Assembly (NCBI RefSeq): GCF_003173335.1
Contig: NZ_QGMZ01000001.1
Coordinates: forward strand, 62,001 to 126,000
From: Methanospirillum stamsii
GTDB lineage: Archaea; Halobacteriota; Methanomicrobia; Methanomicrobiales; Methanospirillaceae
Direction of reading: 5' to 3'
DNA: 64,000 nucleotides
The notes beneath the pieces are model-generated. The model worked only from the letters and a program-made list of their open reading frames with translations. It did no database searches and had not been told where the DNA came from. Of this stretch, positions 7,988 through 17,530 are shown piece after piece; position 1 is the first letter of the stretch, and each line of letters starts with the position of its first letter. Position numbers and translations under genes: made by a program.

Positions 7988-8136
7988 GCATACCCCCTGC
8001 CATCCCGATCCGGGATAACAAACTGATTCCCATCTTTCTCCAGCCTCCCATCTTCAAGCAACCGGGCGACATGCCGGGAAACCCTCTGCCGGGCAATGTT
8101 CAGGTTCGCAGCTACAGTAACTTAACTTGCACTCAT
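7984..8136 (-). pseudogene. Winged-helix regulator fragment with a stop at codon 5
   Basis: ATG at 8136 reads MSAS then TAA, and the same frame continues VTVAANLNIARQRVSRHVAR and LLEDGRLEKDGNQFVIPD to a TGA at 7984-7986. The helix-turn-helix (NIARQRVSRHVARLLEDG) and a beta-wing are clear. The base composition is higher in G+C than the overlapping downstream membrane gene, suggesting different origins. Confidence 0.5.
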
Positions 8137-8147
8137 TTTTTAATCAA

Positions 8148-9578
8148 TTATACAACTGTTTCTGGACCAAAGGCCAGGGATGGAAAATTTCCATACCATT
8201 CAAATAATCGCATAAATTTTAGTTTGTGAATAAGTGGGGGATTCGCTCCGCTCTTTGTTGTTGAGAGAACGATCTTATTCAGATTTCCCGAATAGGTATC
8301 AGTACAGATCAACTTGTGATCAACATCTTGTGATGCTGAGTTAGTAAGATAGATTTTCACGGTTCCGTTTAACCGGGTGATATAGTACTGATTCCTGCTC
8401 CAGCTTCCGGTTAATCTCATTGCAGTATTCTTTCTTCCTTCGATATTTGTGATTAAGAGCGGGCCAGTAGGGCTTCCACTTCCTACCGCGTAATCCTGCA
8501 TGCCTACAATAATCTTCGCTCCGGTCCCATCCCCTAACATGACGAAGGCTTCGCCCATATTCTGATTTGCATTCGAGGATGAATATCCCGATACAAATTC
8601 AAGAAGAAAATTATCTGGAAGTAGAAGATTTTTAGAAATTCCATTTATCCACGGATAATTAATGCTTCCTTCTTTCGGGATGAGATCCAATCTATCCCCA
8701 TTTATCGTTGTAGATGCAACACCCGAGAGATCCCAATCCGGGAGCGGTTGGGTAAATATCGTTGTTATCCCGCACTGACTAGTATCGGCATCGCTCCACA
8801 ACGCCGGAGCACTTGGATTATTGTAGTACAGGGTTGCAGTGATTCCTTCCGGAGGGAGGGAGGGGACCACAACGGAAAACCTTCCCCAATAGGAAGAGCT
8901 AAACTCTTCCCGTTCAATTTTAAATAGTGTATTACCAGGACCGACAATTCTGATATCGTCAAAACTCGCTTTCATATTACCGGTATTCACAAAAATTGTT
9001 GAGACTCCCTTCTTTGGATCTAAATCGTATCCAGTCTGCCATCCTAAATAAATTTTAAACGGTACAAGATGATTTTTTAAGGTTGCACCTGGAACACCGT
9101 TTATGGTGATGGTTCGCTTTAAGAGAAACCCTACTGCCGGATTTGCCGGAGGAAGAATCGTAAATCCATCAGAAAGTATCGATTGTCCGTTGTTCTTGTT
9201 TTTTACTTTGATATCACAAACTCCCGCATACCCGGCAGGATAACTAAAGTTTGCGCTCATTTTGCCTGGTGAAACGATCTCAACATAATTTGGCATTAAA
9301 GGCGGCTTTGTATCATGAATAATTTGAGTGACAACACCGGATTTAAAATTAGTTCCTGATATCTCAAGAGTTGAGGTCTCATTTTCTGTCACGATATTAG
9401 GGGAAACTCCCGATATCGTTGGGGGGAGTGCCGATAATGTTGTTACCTGGGAAGCTGCAGCGGCTACGGGAGAACTCCAGGAATACCCTCTTAATCGTAT
9501 TTCGGTCGGAGAAATATCGGCATAATACATTCCGGATGTCGGATCATTGCATCGAAGCACTACGAGCCCGGAGTTCAT
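8148..9578 (-). CDS. DUF2341/IPT-domain surface protein, 5'-truncated
   Basis: From the only ATG the protein has 476 residues. An IPT/TIG-like repeat comes first (PTISGVSPNIVTENETSTLE). It is followed by a DUF2341-type beta domain (FDDIRIVGPGNTLFKIEREE, then GITATLYYNNPSAPALWSD). A lectin-like C-terminal region completes it. This is the composition of an extracellular protein, but no signal peptide is present. The frame remains open without any start codon to 9833, adding about 85 coding-like codons (IAAYIIAENPWGCIPYTDG and a coiled stretch). A TGA at 9834-9836 closes it, so the true 5' end appears to be lost. Confidence 0.6.
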   Translation of the reverse strand: MNSGLVVLRCNDPTSGMYYADISPTEIRLRGYSWSSPVAAAASQVTTLSALPPTISGVSPNIVTENETSTLEISGTNFKSGVVTQIIHDTKPPLMPNYVEIVSPGKMSANFSYPAGYAGVCDIKVKNKNNGQSILSDGFTILPPANPAVGFLLKRTITINGVPGATLKNHLVPFKIYLGWQTGYDLDPKKGVSTIFVNTGNMKASFDDIRIVGPGNTLFKIEREEFSSSYWGRFSVVVPSLPPEGITATLYYNNPSAPALWSDADTSQCGITTIFTQPLPDWDLSGVASTTINGDRLDLIPKEGSINYPWINGISKNLLLPDNFLLEFVSGYSSSNANQNMGEAFVMLGDGTGAKIIVGMQDYAVGSGSPTGPLLITNIEGRKNTAMRLTGSWSRNQYYITRLNGTVKIYLTNSASQDVDHKLICTDTYSGNLNKIVLSTTKSGANPPLIHKLKFMRLFEWYGNFPSLAFGPETVV

Positions 9579-9873
9579 TTTCTTTTCAAGATCTGTCTGT
9601 TGTGCTCGAAACTTCCGTTTTGTTGTAGCAGAAGCCCTCTTCGCTCCGGTTGTGGCCTCTAATATTTTTTTACTAATTTCTGCATATAGGTCATTCGAAT
9701 CAGAAAGAATTTTTATCGCTTCTTGTGGTCCGGTACCATCTGTATAAGGAATACACCCCCATGGATTTTCAGCAATAATATATGCGGCAATATCTCCAGG
9801 GGATTCATTAAAAGGTAGAGGAATTGACGCGGTTCATAAAATATATTTGAGGTCTGTTGTTGGCGATCCCATT

Positions 9874-10074
9874 CTATACCGCCTTACCGGAAATCCAGTG
9901 AATAATATGACGGTTCACGGCACCATCTTCACCGAAGATCACATGAGATTCAAAACAAGTATTCATGTACCGAAGTACCAGGGCTTCCTGGGTGAAACAC
10001 CCGAGACACCGGAGATCAACAATAGCCTCTTTTGTTTCAAGGTTCAGTTCCTCAAATGGGATATCCACTTCCAT
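9874..10074 (-). CDS. Small acidic protein of unknown function
   Basis: This 66-residue protein begins MEVDIPFEELNLETKEAIVD and contains LRCLGCFTQEALVLRYMN. GAAGG lies upstream of the ATG. It is third in a line of three same-strand small genes (11046-9874), suggesting one transcript. No family is recognised. Confidence 0.45.
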   Translation of the reverse strand: MEVDIPFEELNLETKEAIVDLRCLGCFTQEALVLRYMNTCFESHVIFGEDGAVNRHIIHWISGKAV

Positions 10075-10220
10075 CAGGTTGCCTTCAATTTATCACAGTT
10101 TGGACAGTTATCCATCGTGTTCACAATTATAGAACTCATATTTTTCCCCGAATTATGGTAACATGAAAAATTTTGTCAATTCTGGATTTCAATATCAAGG
10201 TCGGGGCCGTTGTACCTCAC

Positions 10221-10496
10221 TCATGATGTGGCCCCCTGGGCAGAGGAAATATAATCAAATGCCCACGAAACCGGATACTTTCCAAAAACTTTGGTGCCAG
10301 GTCGCCGGTTCACCAGTTCAGAGATCACCATCCGAAGTGGAATCTCCGGAAGTTCTCCGGCTCTCGGGTACTTATGCCGGTTCTCACGGATCTCCTCCTC
10401 GATCACATACCGGGGGATAATCGTCCGGTTCATGGTCTGAACACTCCGTATCGCTTCATCAATCTCGTATGAATACACCGAAACATCTCGTGCCAT
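10221..10496 (-). CDS. Small protein, possible winged helix
   Basis: The product (91 residues) begins MARDVSVYSYEIDEAIRSVQ. Later PEIPLRMVISELVNRRPGTK and FGKYPVSWAFDYIS suggest a helix-rich domain with a short wing. GGATGTGAG precedes the ATG at 10496. The gene begins 32 bp after the zinc-finger gene and is probably co-transcribed. An upstream in-frame ATG at 10586 exists but overlaps the zinc-finger gene and has no better ribosome site. Function unknown. Confidence 0.5.
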   Translation of the reverse strand: MARDVSVYSYEIDEAIRSVQTMNRTIIPRYVIEEEIRENRHKYPRAGELPEIPLRMVISELVNRRPGTKVFGKYPVSWAFDYISSAQGATS

Positions 10497-10527
10497 ACTC
10501 ACATCCTCCCGAAAATAGCAGAGGTAC

Positions 10528-11046
10528 TCATGGAGACTCCTCCGGGATGGTCCCGGTTCCTCCGGCATTTGCATAACAGGAATCACAGATCGAGATCTGG
10601 TTCTCGGGATCTTTCCAGACAGCTTTCCCGGTATTACAAACAGAACACCGACCTACATCCACGAAGATCCGCTCCATCCCGGCGGTGTTCAGGGTTCCTG
10701 GAAGAGTCCGGAATGATCTCTCCTTCTTCTTCTCAGCGTTCTTGTAGCACTTTTTACAGATTCGCCGGGATGGTTCGTTCTTCCTGGCAAGCCTTCCGGG
10801 AGTTATCCGTTCAATATACTCGACATACCGGGCATTGCACCGGTCACATGGCTCCCGGATAGGAACATCAAGCTTCTTAAAATCAACCGAATCTACCTCA
10901 TATGGCTCAGGCTTCCTTTGTTCTGCTTTTGAAGAAGAAGGATCTATGAGAGCAGAATATGGAGAATGAGCGGATCCCTTCGCATCTTTCTCATTAAATA
11001 ATATGGAGGTTAAGCGTTCGAAATGGAATAGGCATATGAACCGGAT
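10528..11046 (-). CDS. Double zinc-knuckle protein without a visible start
   Basis: The frame reads KKLDVPIREPCDRCNARYVE, RRICKKCYKNAEKKKERSF, then RCSVCNTGKAVW and SICDSCYANAGGTGT, ending PEESP. There are four CxxC knuckles, enough for two zinc ribbons. The frame is open from 11046, yet contains no ATG, GTG or TTG before an internal Met at about residue 125. Either the 5' end has been lost or there is a frameshift near 11010, where an out-of-frame ATG follows TTA. Such proteins are common in archaeal plasmids and viruses; that link is inference. Confidence 0.45.
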   Translation of the reverse strand: MRFICLFHFERLTSILFNEKDAKGSAHSPYSALIDPSSSKAEQRKPEPYEVDSVDFKKLDVPIREPCDRCNARYVEYIERITPGRLARKNEPSRRICKKCYKNAEKKKERSFRTLPGTLNTAGMERIFVDVGRCSVCNTGKAVWKDPENQISICDSCYANAGGTGTIPEESP

Positions 11047-11250
11047 TTATAATGAAATAGTTTGATCTTTTACGTCTTGGAAGACATCAGAGAAACTTGT
11101 CCGGACATAATGAATACTGTTTATTTCTAAAATTCTAAACAAATTGTCCTGAATATTAAACCATGATCCATCAATTTCAAACATCAATAGAGAATTTGTC
11201 AAACAGAAAATGATTGTGCCAAAAACAGCTTTTATCCGGACACTGACCTT

Positions 11251-11628
11251 ATGAGCGGGGATGAAACCAGTAAACCCCATCATCCCCGGATTGATATGAA
11301 AACAAAAACAACCCCACAGATTACCAGGATCATAATTCTTGGAATTCTTTTAACCATTGGAGCAGCACTTACAGGCGTTGCAATGGCTACAGTAGAAGAA
11401 GAGATTACTATAACAGCAACAACCAAGCTCGAATGTACTGATTCATTGTGCACCGTCAGCAATGCTGACACCGGAGAAATTCTGGAAACGATGACTCCTG
11501 CCGAGTTAGAAATTCAGGTAGTTGAAACAAAAAAAGATTTCCGGATAGAAGGTCCGGATGCAAGCGGAAAATTCACATTTTACGATAAACAAACTGGAAA
11601 ACCGGTTGGTTATGGATATAAAGGGTAA
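11251..11628 (+). CDS. Small secreted or membrane-anchored protein
   Basis: The product has a hydrophobic N-terminal segment (ITRIIILGILLTIGAALTGV) ending in AMA, a typical signal-peptide site. A 75-residue mature part follows, with CTDSLCTVSNADTGEIL and a C-terminal GKFTFYDKQTGKPVGYGYKG. The ATG at 11296 (MKTKTTPQ) gives a more ordinary signal peptide than the one at 11251. Neither has a clear ribosome site. No family recognised. Confidence 0.6.
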   Translation: MSGDETSKPHHPRIDMKTKTTPQITRIIILGILLTIGAALTGVAMATVEEEITITATTKLECTDSLCTVSNADTGEILETMTPAELEIQVVETKKDFRIEGPDASGKFTFYDKQTGKPVGYGYKG

Positions 11629-11713
11629 TTCCCTTAATAGCCCTCCCCCTTTTTTTTCAGGGAAAAGAGATGTGCCAGAACAATTCAATATAAATAGGAC
11701 AAATTAGTTAAAC

Positions 11714-12289
11714 ATGATGTTCAGGAACCGGCAAACATTATCTTTCCTCATACTCCTGATCCTTATCAGTTTGGCCGTTATCTCTCCTGTTCATGCTAAT
11801 TCTGATTCAAACTATGCTTTTGCCTCTAAAGATACTAATAGTAATGAAGTAACCGTCATTGCAATAGGAGACAAAGATAACAATTCGCAAATAAAATATG
11901 GGACCATTCAGGCAACCTCTTTTGGAACAGAGAATATTGTTATAACAATTATATCAGATGAACCTTTCTCAACCGGAAACATATCTCCCGTGTATGAACT
12001 ACTAAATCCCGGAGAAACCAGGTTTTTTTCTGATATCATATCAAAGGATCAGACTAAACAATATGTCCGGGTGACATATGACAAACCTGCACCGGTATCA
12101 CTGCAGATTTTAACCCCGGATGGTGAGTACGGAACATACTCTGATATCGATGATGGTATCGAAGACAACGCAATATTCATGAGAATTTATTCAGAAACCG
12201 GCCTTGATCCGGGAAGATGGTATTACCAGGTTCATCTGCCGGATGATGCAAGCCCGGCATCCTTTCAGATAGAATCATGGGATGAGTAA
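11714..12289 (+). CDS. Secreted protein of unknown function, partner of a membrane regulator
   Basis: This 191-residue protein has a signal peptide (LSFLILLILISLAVISPVHA) and a mature beta-rich region of about 165 residues (TVIAIGDKDNNSQIKYGTIQ, PVYELLNPGETRFFSD). It overlaps the following regulator gene by a few bases, so the two are expressed together. An extracytoplasmic protein coupled to a membrane-bound HTH protein suggests a sensing role; this is inferred from context. Confidence 0.65.
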   Translation: MMFRNRQTLSFLILLILISLAVISPVHANSDSNYAFASKDTNSNEVTVIAIGDKDNNSQIKYGTIQATSFGTENIVITIISDEPFSTGNISPVYELLNPGETRFFSDIISKDQTKQYVRVTYDKPAPVSLQILTPDGEYGTYSDIDDGIEDNAIFMRIYSETGLDPGRWYYQVHLPDDASPASFQIESWDE

Positions 12290-13016
12290 CATGAGAATTT
12301 TACCCATTTTTCTGTTCATACTTCTTCTCCTTCCGGTCCAGGTCATGGCAGACCGGTACATCGTTACCAGTGCATACGAGGATTTGCCGGATACACAGTC
12401 AAAAAATCCGGATAAGGTTCAGATATGGGAGCTTCCCCTCTGGTTATTTATTACCCAGGTTGTGCTCTTAAGTCCCATCTTTATGTTAATGAAACAGATC
12501 CTCTTTCTTGGGTACCGGGTAATCAGTAGAAATACCCTGTTTGAATCCAGGTCGAGAAGAGAGATTTATGAATTTATCGTTCAGAACCCGGGAATTCACC
12601 TTCGGGGAATTGCTACAACTATGGAAATGGAACTTGGAACTGTCCGGTATCATCTTGATCAACTGACACGGTTTTCCAAGGTGACAAAACTCCACTCCGG
12701 AGGGTTTGCAAGATATTATCCACCCGGATACTCTGCGGATGAGAAAAGATCCTTAAACCTTACCGCTTCCCCATCAAGGCACCGGATTATGTTGATGTTA
12801 AAGGAGAGTCCGGGTCTTACCAGGCAGGAGATAGGAGAGAGATTAAAAATTTCAGCCCAGGCTGCAGGCTGGCACCTTTCACAACTTTTGGATGAAGAAT
12901 TAATACGGACACAAAAAACCGGTAGAACCGTGAAATACCAGGTAACAGAAGGATCAGATCCTGCGTTCCGGACAAAAAGAGAAGACGGAAAAGTGTGCCC
13001 ACCACAGACCATATGA
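12282..13016 (+). CDS. Membrane-anchored double winged-helix transcriptional regulator
   Basis: The protein starts with a signal or TM segment (ILPIFLFILLLLPVQVMA) and has a second TM at about residues 52-78 (LWLFITQVVLLSPIFMLMKQ). Two winged helices follow: one near 90-150 (IYEFIVQNPGIHLRGIATTM, then LGTVRYHLDQL), one near 165-225 (LTRQEIGERLKISAQAAGWH). This TM plus tandem wHTH arrangement is common in Methanomicrobia. It probably carries external signals to DNA. The second ATG at 12291 may be the true start; GGGATGAG lies just before it. Confidence 0.75.
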   Translation: MSNMRILPIFLFILLLLPVQVMADRYIVTSAYEDLPDTQSKNPDKVQIWELPLWLFITQVVLLSPIFMLMKQILFLGYRVISRNTLFESRSRREIYEFIVQNPGIHLRGIATTMEMELGTVRYHLDQLTRFSKVTKLHSGGFARYYPPGYSADEKRSLNLTASPSRHRIMLMLKESPGLTRQEIGERLKISAQAAGWHLSQLLDEELIRTQKTGRTVKYQVTEGSDPAFRTKREDGKVCPPQTI

Positions 13017-13687
13017 CAGAATATATGGTGATACGCAAAGAGGAATATTAATTGCTGATTGTTTACGTAAACCAGCAATGATACCACAAAGATACGGAGA
13101 ATTACACCCCGAAAAATATCAATTGATTTCACACCTCCAATTTTTGTCAGACCTGCTGCGAAATATTCAATCAGAATCGACACACCCGCCCTTCTTTCCA
13201 GGATCTCCATGATTTCACAACATTTTTCGACGTACTTTCCCCCAGTTTAAATAGATAGAGATGTCTCTAATATACCCCCTAAAAGAGCCTATCATTGTAA
13301 TCATCATGCCATCCATTGCCTCATCTACAGGCATTAATAGCGACCCCTTGAGAAATCGATTTTTAACACCTAATCCGAAAATGAAGCCCAAAATAGTAAG
13401 ATAAATATTTCCTCCCGACAGATAGGTAGAAAATTTAGGTATTTTCACAAATTAAGGTAAATTTAGGGTATTTCAGATATGTACCTCTGACCACATATTG
13501 ACCATACTCTTCTTAATTTATTACTGTTTCATTCACCAGTTGATTATGATAATAACCTAAATTTCCTTCTCGCCAGTTTCCGAATTGTGGTTTTCAATAA
13601 ATCAGATTCCATAAAGTTACACTGACGATTTTTCAGATCCATTTATCTCCTATTGAACCGGAAAGATTCACAGAGTTTTGTGATCGT
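13017..13687. other. Long spacer with doubtful reading frames
   Basis: No convincing gene is seen in this 671-bp stretch. A reverse-strand frame at 13215-13448 encodes 77 hydrophobic residues (ILGFIFGLGVKNRFLKG) but lacks a start with a ribosome site. An imperfect direct repeat (AATTTAGGTATTTTCA / AATTTAGGGTATTTCA) lies near 13430-13475. The last 60 bp are A+T-rich and must carry the exporter promoter. Confidence 0.35.
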
Positions 13688-15463
13688 ATGACGATATCAA
13701 ATTACAAACGATTATTCACAATTTTTTATGGATACAGGCGATGGCTGCTTCTATCCATTATTTTGAATATCATCGTTGCCGGAGGCACCCTGGCAATTCC
13801 TGCCCTCAGTGCTGCCTTGATAGATTATGGAATCCTCACCGGAGATTTTGAAAATGTCCTGGACATAGGGTTTCTCATGCTGATAGCGGCAATCATCGCC
13901 GGAATTTGCCAGATTGCAAACGCATCCATTGCAGTGTGGTTTGCAGGATATTGTTCTCACATTTTGCGAAAACAGACATTTGAAAAGATCCAGACCCTTT
14001 CGTTTGGGAATATTGACCGGTTCAGGGCAAGTGATCTCCTGGTCAGACTGACAACCGACATCATGAACGTGAAAACAGCGGTCATGCAGTCTATTATGCA
14101 ACTGATGCAGGCACCACTTCTCCTTATCGGGACCATTATCATCCTGCACTTCATGGCACCAAGCCTTATGTGGATCATGATAACCCTCCTTATCCTTCTC
14201 ACCATATCACTTCTCATCTATTTTGTAATCGTGGAGCCTGCATTTTCACAGAAACAAAAGAAGATAGATGGCGTTAATAATGCCCTCCGGGAAACACTCA
14301 CCGGAATCAGGGTAGTAAAGGCATTTGTCCGGCAGAATTATGAAATCGAAAAATTCCAAAATGCAACAAAAGAATTACGGACTGCAGCCCTTCGCCCCCA
14401 GCATGTCATGGCGTACCTGATGCCGGCCATCATTGCCATCTCCATCATGGGTTTTGGAGCGGTGTATTATTTTGGTGGAATGGAAGTTATTACCGGAACC
14501 GGCCTTCAGATAGGGAATGTAACATCTGCAGCCCAGTACATCCTTATCCTGATGATGCCGCTCCTAATCATTGCAATCGTGCTGCCGTTTATCACCCAGG
14601 CAAATGCTTCATTGGTTAGGATTTTCGAAGTACTGGACTCAACTCCGGAGATCAGGGATCCGGAAAACCCTGCCTTGCTTAATCCCGAAACAGTAAAGGG
14701 GAGAGTGGTCTTTGAGCATGTATCTCTTTCATACCGGAATAATGCTGGTGAGCCTGAAGGAGAAGTACTCAAAGATATCAACCTGGTGGTAAACCCCGGA
14801 GAGACAATAGGTTTTCTCGGTGCTACCGGCTCTGGGAAATCATCACTCATATCACTCATTCCCCGGTTCTATGACGTAACTGAAGGAAAAGTCACTATAG
14901 ACGGAGTTGATGTCAGGGACATTACACAAAGTGTTCTCAGAAAAATCGTGGGAATCTGCCTGCAGGAACCAGTTCTCTTTTCCGGAACCATCAGAGATAC
15001 CATCACATTCGGAAACCGGGAAATGACCGATGATGATATGCTTGTTGCATCAATGGCTGCAGATGTGGATGGGTTTGTAAAAAATATACCGGAAGAATAT
15101 GACGGAAAGGTCGCCAGAAGGGGATCGAATTTTTCCGGAGGGCAGAGACAAAGACTTGCCATTGCACGATCTCTGGCAACAAAGCCAAAAATACTCATCA
15201 TGGATGACAGTACCAGTGCCTGTGATGTAGCTACAGAAGCCAGGATTCAGGATGCAATTGTAGACATGATGAAAACCGCAACAAAGTTCATCGTTGCCCA
15301 GCGGATTAGCTCGGTCATCACGGCAGATAAGATTGTCCTGATGGAGCATGGCAGAATCATTGCCACCGGAACACATGCAGAGTTACTAGAGAGTAATGCC
15401 CTCTACCAGGAGATCTATGAATCACAACTGGGCAGGGGTTTTCGTGCCGGAGGTGCTTCATGA
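13688..15463 (+). CDS. ABC exporter half-transporter with degenerate ATP site
   Basis: This 591-residue protein has six TM segments (about 1-310) and an ATPase domain. Walker A is GATGSGKSS near 376 and the signature is FSGGQRQR near 483. Walker B reads LIMDDSTS near 502, with Asp in place of the catalytic Glu. The H-loop reads VAQRISS near 535, with Gln in place of His. Such changes mark the non-catalytic partner of a heterodimeric type IV exporter, as in TM287/288 or BmrCD. The next gene overlaps its stop and supplies the other half. The substrate is unknown; drugs, lipids or peptides are typical for the family. Confidence 0.85.
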   Translation: MTISNYKRLFTIFYGYRRWLLLSIILNIIVAGGTLAIPALSAALIDYGILTGDFENVLDIGFLMLIAAIIAGICQIANASIAVWFAGYCSHILRKQTFEKIQTLSFGNIDRFRASDLLVRLTTDIMNVKTAVMQSIMQLMQAPLLLIGTIIILHFMAPSLMWIMITLLILLTISLLIYFVIVEPAFSQKQKKIDGVNNALRETLTGIRVVKAFVRQNYEIEKFQNATKELRTAALRPQHVMAYLMPAIIAISIMGFGAVYYFGGMEVITGTGLQIGNVTSAAQYILILMMPLLIIAIVLPFITQANASLVRIFEVLDSTPEIRDPENPALLNPETVKGRVVFEHVSLSYRNNAGEPEGEVLKDINLVVNPGETIGFLGATGSGKSSLISLIPRFYDVTEGKVTIDGVDVRDITQSVLRKIVGICLQEPVLFSGTIRDTITFGNREMTDDDMLVASMAADVDGFVKNIPEEYDGKVARRGSNFSGGQRQRLAIARSLATKPKILIMDDSTSACDVATEARIQDAIVDMMKTATKFIVAQRISSVITADKIVLMEHGRIIATGTHAELLESNALYQEIYESQLGRGFRAGGAS

Positions 15464-17262
15464 AAACATATGCTGGAACAGCGGACAAAACCGAATCAGA
15501 ATCCGGTTCCATGATAAAGACACTAAAGCGAATGCTCTCATATCTCACCTATTACCGGTATCGACTTATCTATGCCCTCATTCTGATGCTTGGTTTTTCC
15601 ATCGCCATGGGTCTTCTTCCGACATTAATGGGAACTGCAACCGATATTATCACCCAAAAACAGTCCATTGCTGACCTTCAGAAGGTTTTCCTGTTATTTA
15701 TCCTTGATGCCGTAGCACTATTGATTTGTGGTCATTTTTCACAAAAACTCCTCTCCGACATATCCCAGGATGCCCTCTATAACCTGCGAAATGATCTGTT
15801 TACCCATTTACAGATATTATCCCTGGGATTTTTTGATCGTCAGCCAATCGGAGAATTGATGAGCCGGATATCCAATGATACTGATGTTATTGATCAGTTC
15901 TTCTCAAACGGTATCCAGCAGGTCCTCCAATCCCTAACCACGATAACCGTTCTGACGGTTGTAATGCTTATCATAAACCCGTTCCTGGCCTTACTTGTAT
16001 ATCTGGCGGTTTTTTGTATTATCTGGATCTCTACAACCATCGCCAGGGTTTCCGGCCCGGCATTTGAACACATGCAGGAACAACTCGGTGAAATGAATGG
16101 CTATGCAGAAGAGCACCTGGCCGGACAGAAGGTGGCTATTGCGTATAGGCAGGAACAGTCATCTGTCAGCGCTTTTTCAGTTCTTTCTGCACATGTTGCG
16201 AGGACCGGAGGCAGGGCTGAATTTGTTGCACTTACCTCCATGCCTGCTGCAACCATCATGGCAAACCTCCAGATGATCATTCTTTTGATAGTAGGTGGAG
16301 CCATGATCATTCATGGAAATATCACTCTTGGTGAACTAGTTGCATTTCTTGGATTGTCATCAAGTATATCTTCGCCTCTCTCCCAGATCTTCTCATCATA
16401 TGCAGTCATCATGAATGCATCCGCCGGAGCAGTGCGGGTATTTAAAATCCTTGATGAAAAACCCGTGGTTGCAGATAAACCTGAAGCAGGACCAATGCCA
16501 TCAATCACGGGAGATGTCAGATTTGATAACGTTGATTTTGCATATGTTCCTGGCCGGACCATTCTCCGAAACAACACATTCAATGCTCTTCCCGGACAAA
16601 TTTTCGGCCTATGCGGACCTACCGGAGCAGGAAAAAGTACCATTATTAATATCCTGACCCGGTATTACGATATCATGTCCGGATCCATAACGGTTGATGG
16701 AACCAGTATAGATTCGGTGAAACAGGACAGTCTTCGGTCCCAGATTGCCCAGGTCCTTCAGGAACCGTTCCTATTCTCAGGGACAATCATGGAAAACCTC
16801 CGATATGCCCGGGAGGGTGCAACGGACGATGAATGTATTTCTGCTGCAACAAAAGCCGGGGCATACGAGTTCATCATGGCTCAACCTGAATGTTTTGATA
16901 CATTTCTCAGTGATGGCGGTGCTAATCTTTCTCAGGGTCAACGGCAGATGCTGACCATTGCAAGGGCCATGGTAGCCCATCCACGACTTCTCATTCTTGA
17001 TGAAGCAACCAGTAATGTGGATACCAGAACCGAAAAGATAATCCAGAATGGACTATTGCACCTGCAGGAGGGAAAAACGTCATTCATCATTGCTCACCGT
17101 CTTTCAACAATCCGGCATGCAGACTGTATCCTTGTTATTAACCAGGGAGAAATTATCGAACAGGGAACCCATGATGAACTCATGAAAAAAGAAGGGTTTT
17201 ATTATAACCTTTTCATGAGTCAGTTCAGAGGGAAACTGAGTATTATTACCGGTATCTCATAA
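15460..17262 (+). CDS. ABC exporter half-transporter with catalytic ATP site
   Basis: The 600-residue protein is the partner of the preceding gene, overlapping it by ATGA. Six TM segments precede an ATPase domain with Walker A GPTGAGKST (near 385), Walker B LILDEATS (near 510) and H-loop IAHRLST (near 543), all canonical. Its own signature is altered to LSQGQRQ (near 490). In the heterodimer this signature faces the degenerate Walker site of the partner, so both defects fall in one composite site. An internal Met at residue 18 or 25 could be the true start, since about 20 polar residues precede the conserved region. Confidence 0.85.
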   Translation: MKTYAGTADKTESESGSMIKTLKRMLSYLTYYRYRLIYALILMLGFSIAMGLLPTLMGTATDIITQKQSIADLQKVFLLFILDAVALLICGHFSQKLLSDISQDALYNLRNDLFTHLQILSLGFFDRQPIGELMSRISNDTDVIDQFFSNGIQQVLQSLTTITVLTVVMLIINPFLALLVYLAVFCIIWISTTIARVSGPAFEHMQEQLGEMNGYAEEHLAGQKVAIAYRQEQSSVSAFSVLSAHVARTGGRAEFVALTSMPAATIMANLQMIILLIVGGAMIIHGNITLGELVAFLGLSSSISSPLSQIFSSYAVIMNASAGAVRVFKILDEKPVVADKPEAGPMPSITGDVRFDNVDFAYVPGRTILRNNTFNALPGQIFGLCGPTGAGKSTIINILTRYYDIMSGSITVDGTSIDSVKQDSLRSQIAQVLQEPFLFSGTIMENLRYAREGATDDECISAATKAGAYEFIMAQPECFDTFLSDGGANLSQGQRQMLTIARAMVAHPRLLILDEATSNVDTRTEKIIQNGLLHLQEGKTSFIIAHRLSTIRHADCILVINQGEIIEQGTHDELMKKEGFYYNLFMSQFRGKLSIITGIS

Positions 17263-17530
17263 TTTCCCAGCATATCTTTTTATCATCGCCTTCATACGAT
17301 TAAGGGAATCAAAAACCGTTAAAGGTTATTTGAACCCTAATAATTCAAAAATAGATACTTTCTTGAGATTCATTCTATTTCTACTAAATAAATAGAACCC
17401 AACATTGCCACTAACAAAAAATTAATGTGTTCTTCGTGACGTATGAATCGAGCAAAATAAAAAATAATAGCACGATTGTGGATGATCTCGTTGAGAGTCT
17501 ATTGTCAAAGTGGCAAACGGAGGATCTAAC

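Noticed and set aside
12716-13210. 164-codon reverse-strand frame starting MEILERRAGVSILIEY
   Set aside because: It overlaps most of the second winged helix of the forward regulator gene, has no family pattern, and its composition fits the complement of that gene.
13215-13448. 77-residue hydrophobic reverse-strand frame in the long spacer
   Set aside because: No ribosome site at a suitable start, no recognisable domain and no neighbours; kept only as a note in the spacer entry.
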